A DNA stretch of 64,000 nt from Buttiauxella agrestis (GCF_900446255.1 NZ_UIGI01000001.1:1452763-1516762); one strand, 5' to 3'; shown: positions 18,548 through 27,617, counted from the first letter of the stretch. Program-made: numbers and translations. The notes: generated by a model not told the origin, from the letters alone.

Positions 18548-19828
18548 TCAGAAATTCAGCAACGGCAATACTGCCGGGATCTGTGAAAGCAGGTACAGCA
18601 CCAGTCCGATAGAGCCACCAACCAGCGTGCCGTTTATGCGGATAAATTGTAAATCTTTGCCTATGTTCAGCTCGATTTGCCGCGACATATCCTGTGCATC
18701 CCAGCTTTTGACCGTATCGCTAATATGGCGAGTCAGGAAAGTGGCGAACTCAGGCGCCATTTTCTGCACCGCTAGCTCCAGATGCTCATTAAGTGATGTG
18801 CGCAACGCGCTATCGGCAACCAGTGTCTCTCCCAACCACTGACCAGCCTCTGCAATGCGCTTTTTCACGCGCGAATCTTCAGAATTAACATCCACTTTCA
18901 ACCATTCGCGCAAATCGCCCCACAGCTCGCCCAGATAGCGGTTAAAAGCCTCATCTTCTTTCAAATAACTTTTTATGCTGTCGGCTTTTTCAGCCATTTG
19001 CGGCGAGTTTTTAAGATTGTCGATGAGCTTTAACGTCGCGCGATCAAAAGCCTGACGGATCTGGTGCCCCTGATCGTGGCTGACGTCATCCAGAAACGAA
19101 TTGACCGCACTGGAAACCAAATCGGCGCTGTGCTCCCCCAGCCATTCGGTGGGTAATACTTTGGCCTTGCGTGGGTGCTCTGTTTCCAGCCAGCGGACAA
19201 TCTGACGGGCGATAAAGGCCCGCGTGCTTTCACGTTTTATCAGCGCCAGCATCTGGGCAATGACCGAGTCGAGTAACTCCTGATGGCGGTTATTTTTAGT
19301 CAGGCTTTCCAGCAGCAGAGCACTGGAATGGGTCAAATCGACCTTATCGATGGCCTTGTGAACCGCCTGGCGGATTAAGCGTTGGATGCGCGTATCGTCA
19401 GTTAAGTCTAAAAATGCGCTCATCACCTGCAACAGATGTTGCCCGACGCGTTGCGCATTGTCGGGCTTGCTGAACCACTGACCAATCATGTGCGCCGGTT
19501 CGTGGCGGCGAATTAAGGCGATCAGGGACTGGGTATCAAGGAACTTCTCCTGCACAAAAATGCCCAGGTTTTCACCAATGCGATCTTTATTGCGCGGAAT
19601 AATCGCCGTATGACGAGAGATGAAGGGAATCGGCACGCGATGAAACAACGCTGCCACGGCAAACCAGTCAGCGAGTGCACCCACCATGGCGGCTTCGGCG
19701 ATAGCTTTTAAGCCGCTCACCCAGAATCCCGGAGGTAAAAAGAGGGTAGTCACAAACGTTACAGCGGCAACCAGCAGTAAGGACAGCGCAAGGCGCTTGG
19801 TGCGTTTTAGTTCAGCTATTTTCTCCAT
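18548..19828 (-). CDS. yjiN: YjiN-type DUF445 membrane protein
   Basis: Function unknown. 426 residues, the E. coli YjiN length, with strong similarity along the chain ([57 protein letters not shown]). There are hydrophobic segments at the N-terminus (about 13-33, plus 35-60) and the extreme C-terminus ([20 protein letters not shown]). The long helical middle, rich in charged residues, is probably exposed. DUF445 proteins are thought to act at the envelope, but no activity is assigned. In E. coli yjiN lies far from acrZ, so its place here marks a rearranged junction. Confidence 0.9.
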   Translation of the reverse strand: MEKIAELKRTKRLALSLLLVAAVTFVTTLFLPPGFWVSGLKAIAEAAMVGALADWFAVAALFHRVPIPFISRHTAIIPRNKDRIGENLGIFVQEKFLDTQSLIALIRRHEPAHMIGQWFSKPDNAQRVGQHLLQVMSAFLDLTDDTRIQRLIRQAVHKAIDKVDLTHSSALLLESLTKNNRHQELLDSVIAQMLALIKRESTRAFIARQIVRWLETEHPRKAKVLPTEWLGEHSADLVSSAVNSFLDDVSHDQGHQIRQAFDRATLKLIDNLKNSPQMAEKADSIKSYLKEDEAFNRYLGELWGDLREWLKVDVNSEDSRVKKRIAEAGQWLGETLVADSALRTSLNEHLELAVQKMAPEFATFLTRHISDTVKSWDAQDMSRQIELNIGKDLQFIRINGTLVGGSIGLVLYLLSQIPAVLPLLNF

Positions 19829-19980
19829 TAACTAAGCATAGAACGGCACGGAGCGGATCGGTAGAACAAATTTGCGTTGCGATTAATCTCGCTCGATTTC
19901 GAACAACTAAATTTTCCACACCTTCAAATCGTTATAAGAATCTTCCTGCAATCGACTTGCCTGGAGCGTTTATTTAACGA

Positions 19981-20000
19981 TACTGTATGTATATACAGTA
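19981..20000 (+). promoter_or_regulatory. LexA (SOS) box upstream of umuDC
   Basis: TACTGTATGTATATACAGTA contains CTG-N10-CAG and differs at one position from the ideal CTGTATATATATACAG core. It lies 94 bases before the umuD start. The pair is thus predicted to be SOS-induced and tightly repressed. Confidence 0.92.
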
Positions 20001-20018
20001 ATTCTTTGTGAGGATTTT

Positions 20019-20072
20019 ATGGCACCGCTAACTCTTTTTATTTTCTGTTCATCAACAGGTTACGGAGCGTAA
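20019..20072 (+). other. 17-codon ORF in front of umuD, possible relic of its N-terminal arm
   Basis: ATG at 20019, with AGGA five bases before it, opens [17 protein letters not shown] and stops at TAA 20070-20072, two bases before the umuD ATG in another frame. Removing 14 bases near 20067-20080 would fuse ..GYG directly to AFPSPAQDY and restore a protein of about 131 residues, near the UmuD norm of 139. I infer either an eroded UmuD arm or a short leader that couples translation into umuD. Confidence 0.45.
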
Positions 20073-20074
20073 CT

Positions 20075-20428
20075 ATGGGCGCATTTCCATCACCTGCGCA
20101 GGATTATGCCGAACAGAGCGTCGATATTCGTCAATTAGTGGATGAACATCCGACGGCCACATACTACATGCGGGCATCGGATGATTCGATGATTGAAGGG
20201 GGGATCAGCAATGGCGATTTGCTGGTGGTCAATAGCGCCAAAACCGCGGTGCATAACGATATTGTGATTGCCGCGGTGAATGGCGAATTCGTCGTCAGAC
20301 AATTGCAACTCAGACCCGTAATTCAGCTCATGCCGCTTAATCGCGCCTGCAAACCTATTCACCTCGGTTCAGATGAGGCGCTTGAGGTATTTGGCGTGGT
20401 GACTTATATCGTGAAATCAACGAGGTAA
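20075..20428 (+). CDS. umuD: UmuD'-like protein: no N-terminal arm, autocleavage residues altered
   Basis: Accessory subunit of DNA polymerase V. Only 117 residues against 139 for E. coli UmuD; Met1 aligns with residue 23, so the chain begins almost exactly where RecA-induced cleavage (Cys24-Gly25) would leave UmuD'. With the constant offset of 22, the nucleophile Ser60 is kept as Ser38 (ASDDSM, usual Gly replaced by Asp). The general base Lys97 is Arg75 (EFVVRQLQL, codon AGA at 20297-20299). The cleavage-site pair is Gly-Ala. The rest is well conserved ([35 protein letters not shown]). It should not self-cleave but may act as ready-made UmuD'. GGAG lies eight bases before the ATG; umuC follows after two bases. 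Confidence 0.88.
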   Translation: MGAFPSPAQDYAEQSVDIRQLVDEHPTATYYMRASDDSMIEGGISNGDLLVVNSAKTAVHNDIVIAAVNGEFVVRQLQLRPVIQLMPLNRACKPIHLGSDEALEVFGVVTYIVKSTR

Positions 20429-20430
20429 CT

Positions 20431-21711
20431 ATGTTTGCCCTGGTTGATGTAAACAGTTTTTACGCAAGTTGCGAAACCATATTCAGGCCTGACCTGAAAG
20501 GCAAACCGGTGGTGGTTTTAAGTAACAACGATGGTTGCGTGATTGCGCGAAACGCCGAGGCAAAGAACTGTGGTGTGCAAATGGGCGGCCCATACTTCAA
20601 GCAGAAAGATCTCTTCCGACAACAAGGCGTGACCGCTTTTAGCAGTAATTACGAGTTATATGCTGATATGTCACATCGCGTCATGATGACGCTGGAGGAA
20701 ATTTGCCCGCGGGTTGAGATCTATTCAATCGACGAGGCTTTTTGTGATTTTTCTGGCATGAGTCATTGCCGCAATCTGAAAGATCTTGGCCGGGAAATCC
20801 GTTCTACTCTTTCGCAGCGCACGCATTTAACGGTAGGCGTGGGGATTGCCCAGACAAAAACGTTAGCCAAACTTGCTAATCACGCAGCAAAACAGTGGCC
20901 GCTGGAATCGGGTGGCGTTGTCGATCTGTCCGGTCGTGAGCGGCAACGCCAATTAATGGCGGCGTTTCCGGTTGGCGAAGTCTGGGGAATTGGTCGTCGA
21001 ATCAGTAAAAAACTTGAAGCGATGGGGATTAAAACGACCTTACAACTGGCGGATGCAGATATCCGTTTTATACGTAAACATTTCAGTGTCGTGCTCGAGC
21101 GCACGGTTCGTGAGCTGCGTGGGGAATCTTGTCTGGGATTTGAAGAGTTTGCTCCCACGAAACAGGAAATCATCTGCTCGCGCTCATTTGGAGAGCGGCT
21201 GACTGAGTATGAACATATGCGTCAGGCTATTTGCAGCTATGCGGCACGTGCCGCAGAAAAGCTCAGGGGCGAACACCAGTATTGTCGTCATATTTCTGCT
21301 TTTGTTAAAACATCCCCTTTCACGGTGAATGAACCTTACTACGGCAACCAGGCGATGGTGAAACTCCTTACCCCGACGCAGGACACCAGAGATATTATTG
21401 ATGCGGCGACACGCTGCCTGAACACCATCTGGAGAGACGGGCACCACTATCAAAAAGCAGGGGTGATGCTTTGTGACTTTTTCAGCCAGGGGATCGCACA
21501 ACTCAACCTCTTTGATGAAAACCCGCCGCGAGCCAACAGTGAAATGCTGATGCAGGTGATAGACGACATTAATAAGAAGAAAGGCAAAGGGACGCTTTAT
21601 TTTGTGGGGCAGGGGATTGAGCAGCCGTGGCAGATGAAAAGAGCGATGTTGTCACCGCGATATACGACCCGGCGTTCAGATTTGTTGAGGGTTAAATCGG
21701 GGAACATGTGA
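20431..21711 (+). CDS. umuC: UmuC, catalytic subunit of translesion DNA polymerase V
   Basis: Y-family polymerase. 426 residues (E. coli 422). Catalytic acidic residues are in place: DVNSFYASCE at residues 6-15 and SIDEAFCDF near 99-107. The fingers motif SNNDGCVIARNAEAK, the helix-hairpin-helix region VWGIGRRISKKLEAMGI, the little-finger domain (EIICSRSFGERL) and the beta-clamp motif QLNLFDE near residue 360 are intact. Nothing looks broken. Its last 36 bases overlap the end of the convergent EIIC-EAL gene. Confidence 0.96.
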   Translation: MFALVDVNSFYASCETIFRPDLKGKPVVVLSNNDGCVIARNAEAKNCGVQMGGPYFKQKDLFRQQGVTAFSSNYELYADMSHRVMMTLEEICPRVEIYSIDEAFCDFSGMSHCRNLKDLGREIRSTLSQRTHLTVGVGIAQTKTLAKLANHAAKQWPLESGGVVDLSGRERQRQLMAAFPVGEVWGIGRRISKKLEAMGIKTTLQLADADIRFIRKHFSVVLERTVRELRGESCLGFEEFAPTKQEIICSRSFGERLTEYEHMRQAICSYAARAAEKLRGEHQYCRHISAFVKTSPFTVNEPYYGNQAMVKLLTPTQDTRDIIDAATRCLNTIWRDGHHYQKAGVMLCDFFSQGIAQLNLFDENPPRANSEMLMQVIDDINKKKGKGTLYFVGQGIEQPWQMKRAMLSPRYTTRRSDLLRVKSGNM

Positions 21712-23784
21712 GGGGCTCATTTTCTTATGCTGTTCCGTTAACAACTGGCACACCACATTGCCCGGTAATGGGCGATGGAAAAAATAACCCTGGCAAAACT
21801 CAATACCCGCCATTTGCACTTGAGCTAATTCGTCTTGTGTTTCAACGCCTTCAATAAGAATTTCACATTTAACCACCATACATAACTTCACCACTTGTCG
21901 CAGGAAGTTAAATCCATCGGGTTTAGCGAGGCCCAGCACCATTGATCTATCTAATTTTATTTTATCCAGAGGATAACGAGTCAGATAATGCAGGGTTGAA
22001 TAGCCAGAGCCAAAATCATCCAGCGCGATTTTAATACCCAAACTGCGCATCTTTTCCAGAACCTCTGCGACACGCACCGGCTCCTGCACCTTTTGTGATT
22101 CAGTAATCTCAAATTCCAGCTGCCATCCTGTGGGGAGTGGCTTTGTCAGCACCTTGCGAACCACATTCAGCAATCTGTAATCGACCAGTGTCTGAGGTGA
22201 AATATTGACGGACAGCGTCATGTCTTCGGCATCAGACATATTCTCCCGAACATAATCTAAAGCATGTTCCATCACCCAGAAATCCATCTCCGGCATCAAC
22301 CCTGTTCTTTCATAATATTTGAGGAAAACAGGCGGCGTTATTTTCCCGTTATCGCTCTGATGGCGAATCAGAACCTCAAGGGCAACGATTTTATGATCGG
22401 ATAAACGCACCTGTGGCTGGAAATAGAGAATGAACTGGCCGCTGGTTTGCAGTTTCTCAATTTGTCTTTGGGCTTCAATGTAGCTATTCCCTTCAACAAT
22501 ATGGCTGTAATTCGGCACCATCTCAAAATCGGTAGGCTGAGTCATATTCATCTCACCCGTGAGTAAATCCAGGTCGGGATTGTCGGGAACCGATTGTTTA
22601 AGTGAAGTGGTAACGAAGGGGCGATAAATAACGACCCCAAGGCTAATAATCAGAAGATACAAAAACACCGCGCTCACAGAGTGGCCGCTGGCGAGCCAGA
22701 CTTTGACTGGAGAAGGCGTTGACCAACTGACGATTTCGGAAATCCGTGGAACCATGTCCAGATAAGTTGCGCCGTATGCGACCAGGTAAGACATTAAGGG
22801 GACAAGGACAAACGGGATAATCATGACGGGGTTCAGGACAATCGGATAACCAAAAATGAGAGGCTCATTGATATTAAAAAGTGCCATGGGTGCCGCTACG
22901 CCTAACAAACGGCGATGGGGGCTTTTGGCTTCCATGAAAATACAAATTATCAAACTCACGGTATTACCCGTTCCGCCAGCATTGCACCACATATCGTAGA
23001 ATACAGGGCTGAGAATATTCAGCGGGTGATGAAGAGTATGCCAGTCATTGATATTTATTTTTTGTGCCGCAGTAAAAGCAACATCAATATCCAAAAATAG
23101 ATAATAACCGTGAAGGCCAAAGAACCATGGCACCGTACGCAACAGAACATATGAAATGCCATGTAAAAAATCTTTTGGATAAAAATACATGGACAAGTCA
23201 CTGAGAAAATCCATCCCGCTTTTCAGCCAAATGGCAGCACCCAGTTTAATGGCACAACTAAAGAGCGCAATAATACCCAGCGTGGCAAAAAAAGAGATGA
23301 TATTCGTGTAGCTATTGTCTTTCCATGAGCGGAGTTTTAGCAGATTCTCACTCACCACTTCTTGTAGGTAATTGCCGAAGACTCCAGAGGCCAGCGCCAT
23401 TGGGATACTGATGTCTAAGAAGAACTGTGCATTATCATCAAGGATTCGGCGGAAGATCATCAAGGTGCTGATGCTTAGTGCAATACAGTAAATCTGTGAG
23501 AGACGGTTTCTGACAGCCCAGTGAACTGCGACATAGATGTTCATCACCAGCGGTGCCAGCGCTAAAAAACCAACTTGCAGCTGCATGAACCAGACGGCAG
23601 CATGATTAAATCCGGTGGTATCACAGATGACTGATGCAGTAATGACGAGTCCCCGGACGATGGATAAAGGGACAATTGCCATGGTGCTGGCAATAATGGC
23701 ATGAGCAAATCGATTGTTTAATAAACGACTTTGGCTGTTATGCAGGCGATGCAGCAGATTGTTGTACAGCCACAGTTTTCTCAC
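21676..23784 (-). CDS. PTS EIIC-like membrane domain fused to an EAL cyclic-di-GMP phosphodiesterase domain
   Basis: 702 residues. Residues about 20-410 are a multi-helix membrane domain with EIIC features of the lactose/cellobiose type: WCNAGGTGNTVSL and NINEPLIFGYPIVLNPVMI. Residues about 455-690 are an EAL domain: EVLIR in place of EAL, SVNISPQ, EFEITES, DDFGSGYSTLHYL, DKIKLDRSM, EGVET and QGYFFHRPL. All metal and general-base positions I can check are present, so it may be active. No EIIA or EIIB gene is next to it, so I infer that the membrane domain senses a ligand rather than transporting by PTS. The start is GTG at 23784 with AGG seven bases before. It ends inside umuC on the other strand. 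Confidence 0.85.
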   Translation of the reverse strand: MRKLWLYNNLLHRLHNSQSRLLNNRFAHAIIASTMAIVPLSIVRGLVITASVICDTTGFNHAAVWFMQLQVGFLALAPLVMNIYVAVHWAVRNRLSQIYCIALSISTLMIFRRILDDNAQFFLDISIPMALASGVFGNYLQEVVSENLLKLRSWKDNSYTNIISFFATLGIIALFSCAIKLGAAIWLKSGMDFLSDLSMYFYPKDFLHGISYVLLRTVPWFFGLHGYYLFLDIDVAFTAAQKININDWHTLHHPLNILSPVFYDMWCNAGGTGNTVSLIICIFMEAKSPHRRLLGVAAPMALFNINEPLIFGYPIVLNPVMIIPFVLVPLMSYLVAYGATYLDMVPRISEIVSWSTPSPVKVWLASGHSVSAVFLYLLIISLGVVIYRPFVTTSLKQSVPDNPDLDLLTGEMNMTQPTDFEMVPNYSHIVEGNSYIEAQRQIEKLQTSGQFILYFQPQVRLSDHKIVALEVLIRHQSDNGKITPPVFLKYYERTGLMPEMDFWVMEHALDYVRENMSDAEDMTLSVNISPQTLVDYRLLNVVRKVLTKPLPTGWQLEFEITESQKVQEPVRVAEVLEKMRSLGIKIALDDFGSGYSTLHYLTRYPLDKIKLDRSMVLGLAKPDGFNFLRQVVKLCMVVKCEILIEGVETQDELAQVQMAGIEFCQGYFFHRPLPGNVVCQLLTEQHKKMSPSHVPRFNPQQI

Positions 23785-23945
23785 AAAGTTACCTGAAATA
23801 TTTATGCTTATTGATAATTGTATTTAAATGGACAATTGCGTGACCAAAAAATGGAATAAATTATATTTACTTCATAATTGAATGATTAAATACCGTTTCA
23901 ATTTATTGTTTAAATACACTTCGATAACAAAGCGACATCTATGGT

Positions 23946-24092
23946 TTAACTATTACACCCTCTCATAAAAGCAACAACGAGAATGGTACCAATAACAAAA
24001 GTAGCCATTACCTTTGAAACTAATCCGGTTATAAAGAAAACAGCCCCTAGCACAAGCAGAATAACAAATGCCTTACAATAGTCTGCGAACAT
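23946..24092 (-). CDS. Small hydrophobic membrane protein (48 aa), unknown
   Basis: A complete small ORF in an otherwise empty AT-rich gap. ATG at 24092-24090 is preceded by AGGAT at a spacing of seven. The product begins MFADYCKAFVILLVLGAVFF and ends VVAFMRGCNS, with two predicted membrane helices (about residues 8-24 and 28-43) split by a short Ser-Lys turn, and two cysteines. A leader hairpin lies 33 bases upstream. I do not recognise a family. Toxin-like small membrane proteins and regulators share this shape, but that is only a possibility. Confidence 0.5.
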   Translation of the reverse strand: MFADYCKAFVILLVLGAVFFITGLVSKVMATFVIGTILVVAFMRGCNS

Positions 24093-24124
24093 AATTAATA
24101 TCCTGCTAACCCCAGTCGAAAATA

Positions 24125-24156
24125 TTAAATACCCGCAGTCCTGGGGGTATATTTAA
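24125..24156 (-). other. Bulged inverted repeat in the leader of the 48-aa ORF
   Basis: TTAAATACCC pairs with GGGTATATTTAA (a two-base bulge) around the loop GCAGTCCTGG. No T-run follows on either strand. It could be an operator or a mRNA hairpin. The flanking gaps (23785-23945 and 24157-24260) are AT-rich, with no other ORF or hairpin that I can support. Confidence 0.4.
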
Positions 24157-24259
24157 TCTAGGGTAACAATTTTTGTACTGCTAAGTAACCCTGGTAAATG
24201 TTCAAAATTACACATTCAGGTGTGATTATATGTACGCTTGATATAAGTTAAATTGCAGG

Positions 24260-24290
24260 CAATAAAAAAGCAGCCATAACAGGCTGCTTT
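24260..24290 (-). terminator. Terminator of proL
   Basis: On the minus strand AAAGCAGCC-TGTTAT-GGCTGCTTTTTTATT: a 9-bp stem followed by a T-run, 12 bases past the tRNA. Confidence 0.85.
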
Positions 24291-24302
24291 CTAAGGGGAT
24301 AC

Positions 24303-24379
24303 TGGTCGGCACGGAGAGATTTGAACTCTCGACCCTCGCCACCCCATGACGATGCGCTACCAGGCTGCGCTACGTGCCG
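24303..24379 (-). tRNA. proL: tRNA-Pro (GGG)
   Basis: 77 bases with encoded CCA; acceptor CGGCACG/CGTGCCG and loop ATGGGGT with anticodon GGG. All five anticodon-stem pairs form (TCGTC/GGCGA with one T-G). It stands next to yejM as proL does in E. coli, and marks the start of the 48-minute block. Confidence 0.95.
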
Positions 24380-24456
24380 ACATCGTGCAAATAATACTAC
24401 CTTTTTCGCGATCGTTTGCAAGACAGCTTTTTGCTAACTGGTTCATAAATAAACAA

Positions 24457-26220
24457 TCAGTTAGCAATGAAACGCTTCTCGTCGGTTAGCACCTGGAGCA
24501 ACAACCCAAGTTGAGGCTTGGTTTCTTTGATGCGTTCACCCTGCAAATCGTACATCCGATAGTTACCGTTATTATCAAGCACTAACGTCATGTCAGGAAG
24601 AGTGACTGCGAGGCTGTTGTTATCCGCACCCACAACCCAATTATTGCGGCGTGTCGCGGCAAATAAGTCCTCACCTTGTGAATACTCGTTGGCCGGATTT
24701 TTAACGTGCAACAGGCGCTGCATCAGAGTTGTCATGACATCCTGATGGTCGGTGAGTTTGGTGATGGTTTGCGCTGGTGTGCCAGGCCAATGGATAACTA
24801 ATGGCACCTCAATACGTGAGCGTGACCATGCAAAGGATTCCTGCTCTTTACCCAGCGGCACGCCATGACCTGCGGTAATAATTACCACCGTATTCTGGAG
24901 CTTCCCGGAGGCTTCCAGCGCATCAAGCACACGTTTGATTTGCTCATCAACACTAACCGCTGCGCGAGCATAGCGACGAGCAAAGGCCTGCTGATTGGTG
25001 TCTGCTGAGATATTGGTGCCATTAAAAGCAACCCAGGAGAACCAGCGGTTATCTTCAGAAGCGTATTGGTTTAGCCAGTTAACCCATTGCGTCGCAGTTT
25101 GCTCGTCAGACTGGCTTTTTGCTGAAGGCAAAGAGAAGTCTGAAAGCAGGGCCTGGCGATACATTGACGAGTCAAAACCATCGGAGGCGAACAGCCCCAG
25201 TTGATAGCCTTGCTGGTTCAATGCCGTAATTAAAGCCGCAGGAATTCGGGCGGATAACACGCCATCCATGTAGGCTGGCGAAATACCGTAGAACAGGCCA
25301 AAGATACCGTTATCGGTCCCGTTGCCCGCACTCATATGCTGCGTAAAGTTGATATTGCCAGCCGCAAACTCGCTCAGGTTCGGCAAATCTTTCTGCGTAT
25401 GTTCAGCATTCAGGCCGTCGACCGTAATCAGCAATACGTTGTGACCCGTGCCCATATCGCGGAATTTCAGGTCGCTCAGTGGATATTGCACCGAGACTGC
25501 TTCAGGACTCCCTTGTTCCACGAGGCGGCGTTGGTACTCTTTTGCATCCAACAGGCCATGTTTTTCGAGGAAGCGGCGGGCTGTCATCGGGTAAGACAGC
25601 GGCAGGTTGGCGCGCTGCATGGTTATCGGGCGATAGAAATTCGCATCGGCCCAGATATACATAATATGGCTACTGAAGAAGGCGACGAAGAACAGCACGA
25701 CCACAGGTTTTGCATAGTGTTTGCGCCGCCCCAGGCTGCGCAGTTTCTGCCAGCTCCAGGTCGCAAACAGCATTTCAATTAATAAAATCACCGGCACGCT
25801 GATAAACATCAGTTGCCAGTCGCGTGCCATCTCACTCTGGTCGGGGTTAATCACCAGTTCCCAGACAATTGGATTAAGGTGGAGATGGAAGCGAGTAAAG
25901 ACTTCGCTGTCGATAAGCAACAGCGTCATGCCTGCGGTAGCGAGTGCTGCCGAGACAAAGCGCATCAGGCGTTGTGACATCACAACGAACGTTAGCGGGA
26001 AGAGAATCAGCAAGTAGGTGGCGAACACCACAAAGCTAAAATGACCGATAACACTCAGCCAGGAATAAATACGACCTGTGAGCGTTGTCGGCCAGTCGGC
26101 GACAAACAAATAGCGGCTACCCAGCAGTGTTGCCAGCAGGATATTGAACAAGGCGAACCAATGTCCCCAACTGACCATCTGGGAAACTTTTTCGCGGTAG
26201 CGCTGACGGTTAGTCACCAT
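24457..26220 (-). CDS. yejM: YejM (PbgA/LapC), inner-membrane regulator of LPS synthesis
   Basis: Essential inner-membrane protein which, in E. coli, senses periplasmic-leaflet LPS and restrains LapB/FtsH turnover of LpxC. 587 residues (586 in E. coli). Five N-terminal membrane helices (about 20-190) are followed by an amphipathic linker (RPITMQRANLPLSYPMTARRFLEKHGL) holding the LPS-binding region, then a periplasmic sulfatase-like domain starting near NVLLITVDGLN. Thr in the usual nucleophile area and loss of metal ligands match the non-catalytic type. It follows yejL closely, as in E. coli. Confidence 0.96.
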   Translation of the reverse strand: MVTNRQRYREKVSQMVSWGHWFALFNILLATLLGSRYLFVADWPTTLTGRIYSWLSVIGHFSFVVFATYLLILFPLTFVVMSQRLMRFVSAALATAGMTLLLIDSEVFTRFHLHLNPIVWELVINPDQSEMARDWQLMFISVPVILLIEMLFATWSWQKLRSLGRRKHYAKPVVVLFFVAFFSSHIMYIWADANFYRPITMQRANLPLSYPMTARRFLEKHGLLDAKEYQRRLVEQGSPEAVSVQYPLSDLKFRDMGTGHNVLLITVDGLNAEHTQKDLPNLSEFAAGNINFTQHMSAGNGTDNGIFGLFYGISPAYMDGVLSARIPAALITALNQQGYQLGLFASDGFDSSMYRQALLSDFSLPSAKSQSDEQTATQWVNWLNQYASEDNRWFSWVAFNGTNISADTNQQAFARRYARAAVSVDEQIKRVLDALEASGKLQNTVVIITAGHGVPLGKEQESFAWSRSRIEVPLVIHWPGTPAQTITKLTDHQDVMTTLMQRLLHVKNPANEYSQGEDLFAATRRNNWVVGADNNSLAVTLPDMTLVLDNNGNYRMYDLQGERIKETKPQLGLLLQVLTDEKRFIAN

Positions 26221-26239
26221 AACGTGTAACTACGATCCC

Positions 26240-26467
26240 TTAATGAGCTTTGTCTTCGCTCACGGAGGCTTGCAACGCCTCAGCGAAAGAGCGGGCCAAC
26301 GAGCGGCGTTGAGCAGAAGCTACGCTGGTATTAATCAAGTTGGTGACCATGTTTCCCAGTACCATCAGGGAAAGATCGGTTGGCGTTTGGTGCTTTTCCA
26401 GCACGGAAGCCAGTTCACTCAACAGTTCTTCGACGCGTTCGTCACTATAACGGGATATTTGTGGCAT
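26240..26467 (-). CDS. yejL: YejL, small conserved protein (UPF0352)
   Basis: 75 residues ([20 protein letters not shown]...), the E. coli length. All-helical, no signal peptide; it forms dimers in solved homologues, with no known activity. Co-directional with yejM 20 bases downstream and divergent from yejK, so yejL-yejM is probably one transcript. Confidence 0.93.
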   Translation of the reverse strand: MPQISRYSDERVEELLSELASVLEKHQTPTDLSLMVLGNMVTNLINTSVASAQRRSLARSFAEALQASVSEDKAH

Positions 26468-26605
26468 AAATTAACAATCAATTAGATTTAGGAAAGGGCG
26501 TTATCTTACCGTAGCAGGACCTATTTTTCTTGAATTATTTAGGTGATGTTGCACATGGCTTCAGGCAATGGTTGAATACCGCCGAGTCTAAAAGGAGAGT
26601 TTATC

Positions 26606-27613
26606 ATGAGTCTGGATATCGACCAGATTGCCTTACACCAGTTAATCAAGCGCGGCGAGCAGACACTTGAAGTTGTGTTGCGCGATTCTCTGTTGGCAAC
26701 GAACGGCGCCGTAGAAGAGATGATGGCTGAATTGCATCGTGTCTACAGCGCAAAAAATAAAGCCTATGGTCTGTTCAGCGAAGAGAGTGAATTGGCGCAA
26801 GCGCTACGCTCACAGCGTAAAGGCGATGAAGATTTCCTCGCGTTCAGCCGCGCAGCCACTGGCCGACTACGTGATGAACTGGCGAAATATCCGTTTGCGG
26901 ATGGCGGCATCGTGCTGTTTTGCCAATATCGTTACCTGGCAGTGGAATATTTGCTAGTGGCGGTACTGAATAATTTAAGCAGTATGCGCGTCAACGAAGA
27001 GCTGGATATCAGTTCTACGCATCACCTGGATATCAACCACGCCGATATCGTGGCGCGAATTGATCTGACCGAATGGGAAACCAATCCAGAATCCACACGT
27101 TACCTGACGTTCCTGAAAGGACGAGTAGGGCGCAAAGTTTCTGACTTCTTTATGGATTTCCTCGGTGCCAGCGAAGGTTTGAACGCCAAAGCGCAGAACA
27201 AAGGCTTGTTGCAAGCGTTGGACGATTTCACCAACGAAGCACAGCTGGATAAAAATGAGCGTCAGGCCGCGCGTCAGCAGGTTTATGCCTACTGCAACGA
27301 GCAACTCCAGTCTGGGGAAGAGATTGAGCTTTCTTCGCTGGCTGATGAGCTACCGTGGGCGGTTGATGATAAAAACTTCCAGCAGTTCACGGCCGATAAA
27401 GGCTATGAACTGGAAGAGAGCTTCCCGGCTGACCGTGGCACATTGCGTCAGTTAACCAAATTCGCCGGTAGCGGTGGTGGGTTAACGATTAGCTTTGATG
27501 CCATGTTATTAGGCGAGCGTATTTACTGGGATCCAGCGACTGACACGCTGACCATTAAGGGCACGCCACCGAATTTACGCGATCAATTGCAGCGTAGAAG
27601 TTCGGGTAAATAG
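26606..27613 (+). CDS. yejK: YejK (NdpA), nucleoid-associated protein
   Basis: Cytoplasmic DNA-associated protein of the 37-kDa NdpA family. 335 residues as in E. coli. Conserved pieces: [23 protein letters not shown] at the start, [26 protein letters not shown] in the middle, and [33 protein letters not shown] near the end. AAAGGAG lies eight bases before the ATG. It is followed by a strong terminator shared with rplY. Confidence 0.95.
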   Translation: MSLDIDQIALHQLIKRGEQTLEVVLRDSLLATNGAVEEMMAELHRVYSAKNKAYGLFSEESELAQALRSQRKGDEDFLAFSRAATGRLRDELAKYPFADGGIVLFCQYRYLAVEYLLVAVLNNLSSMRVNEELDISSTHHLDINHADIVARIDLTEWETNPESTRYLTFLKGRVGRKVSDFFMDFLGASEGLNAKAQNKGLLQALDDFTNEAQLDKNERQAARQQVYAYCNEQLQSGEEIELSSLADELPWAVDDKNFQQFTADKGYELEESFPADRGTLRQLTKFAGSGGGLTISFDAMLLGERIYWDPATDTLTIKGTPPNLRDQLQRRSSGK

Positions 27614-27617
27614 CCAT

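Noticed and set aside
20075-21711. umuDC as part of a plasmid- or phage-borne island
   Set aside because: No mobile gene or repeat flanks it; both sides are chromosomal genes, so I keep it as a chromosomal SOS locus.
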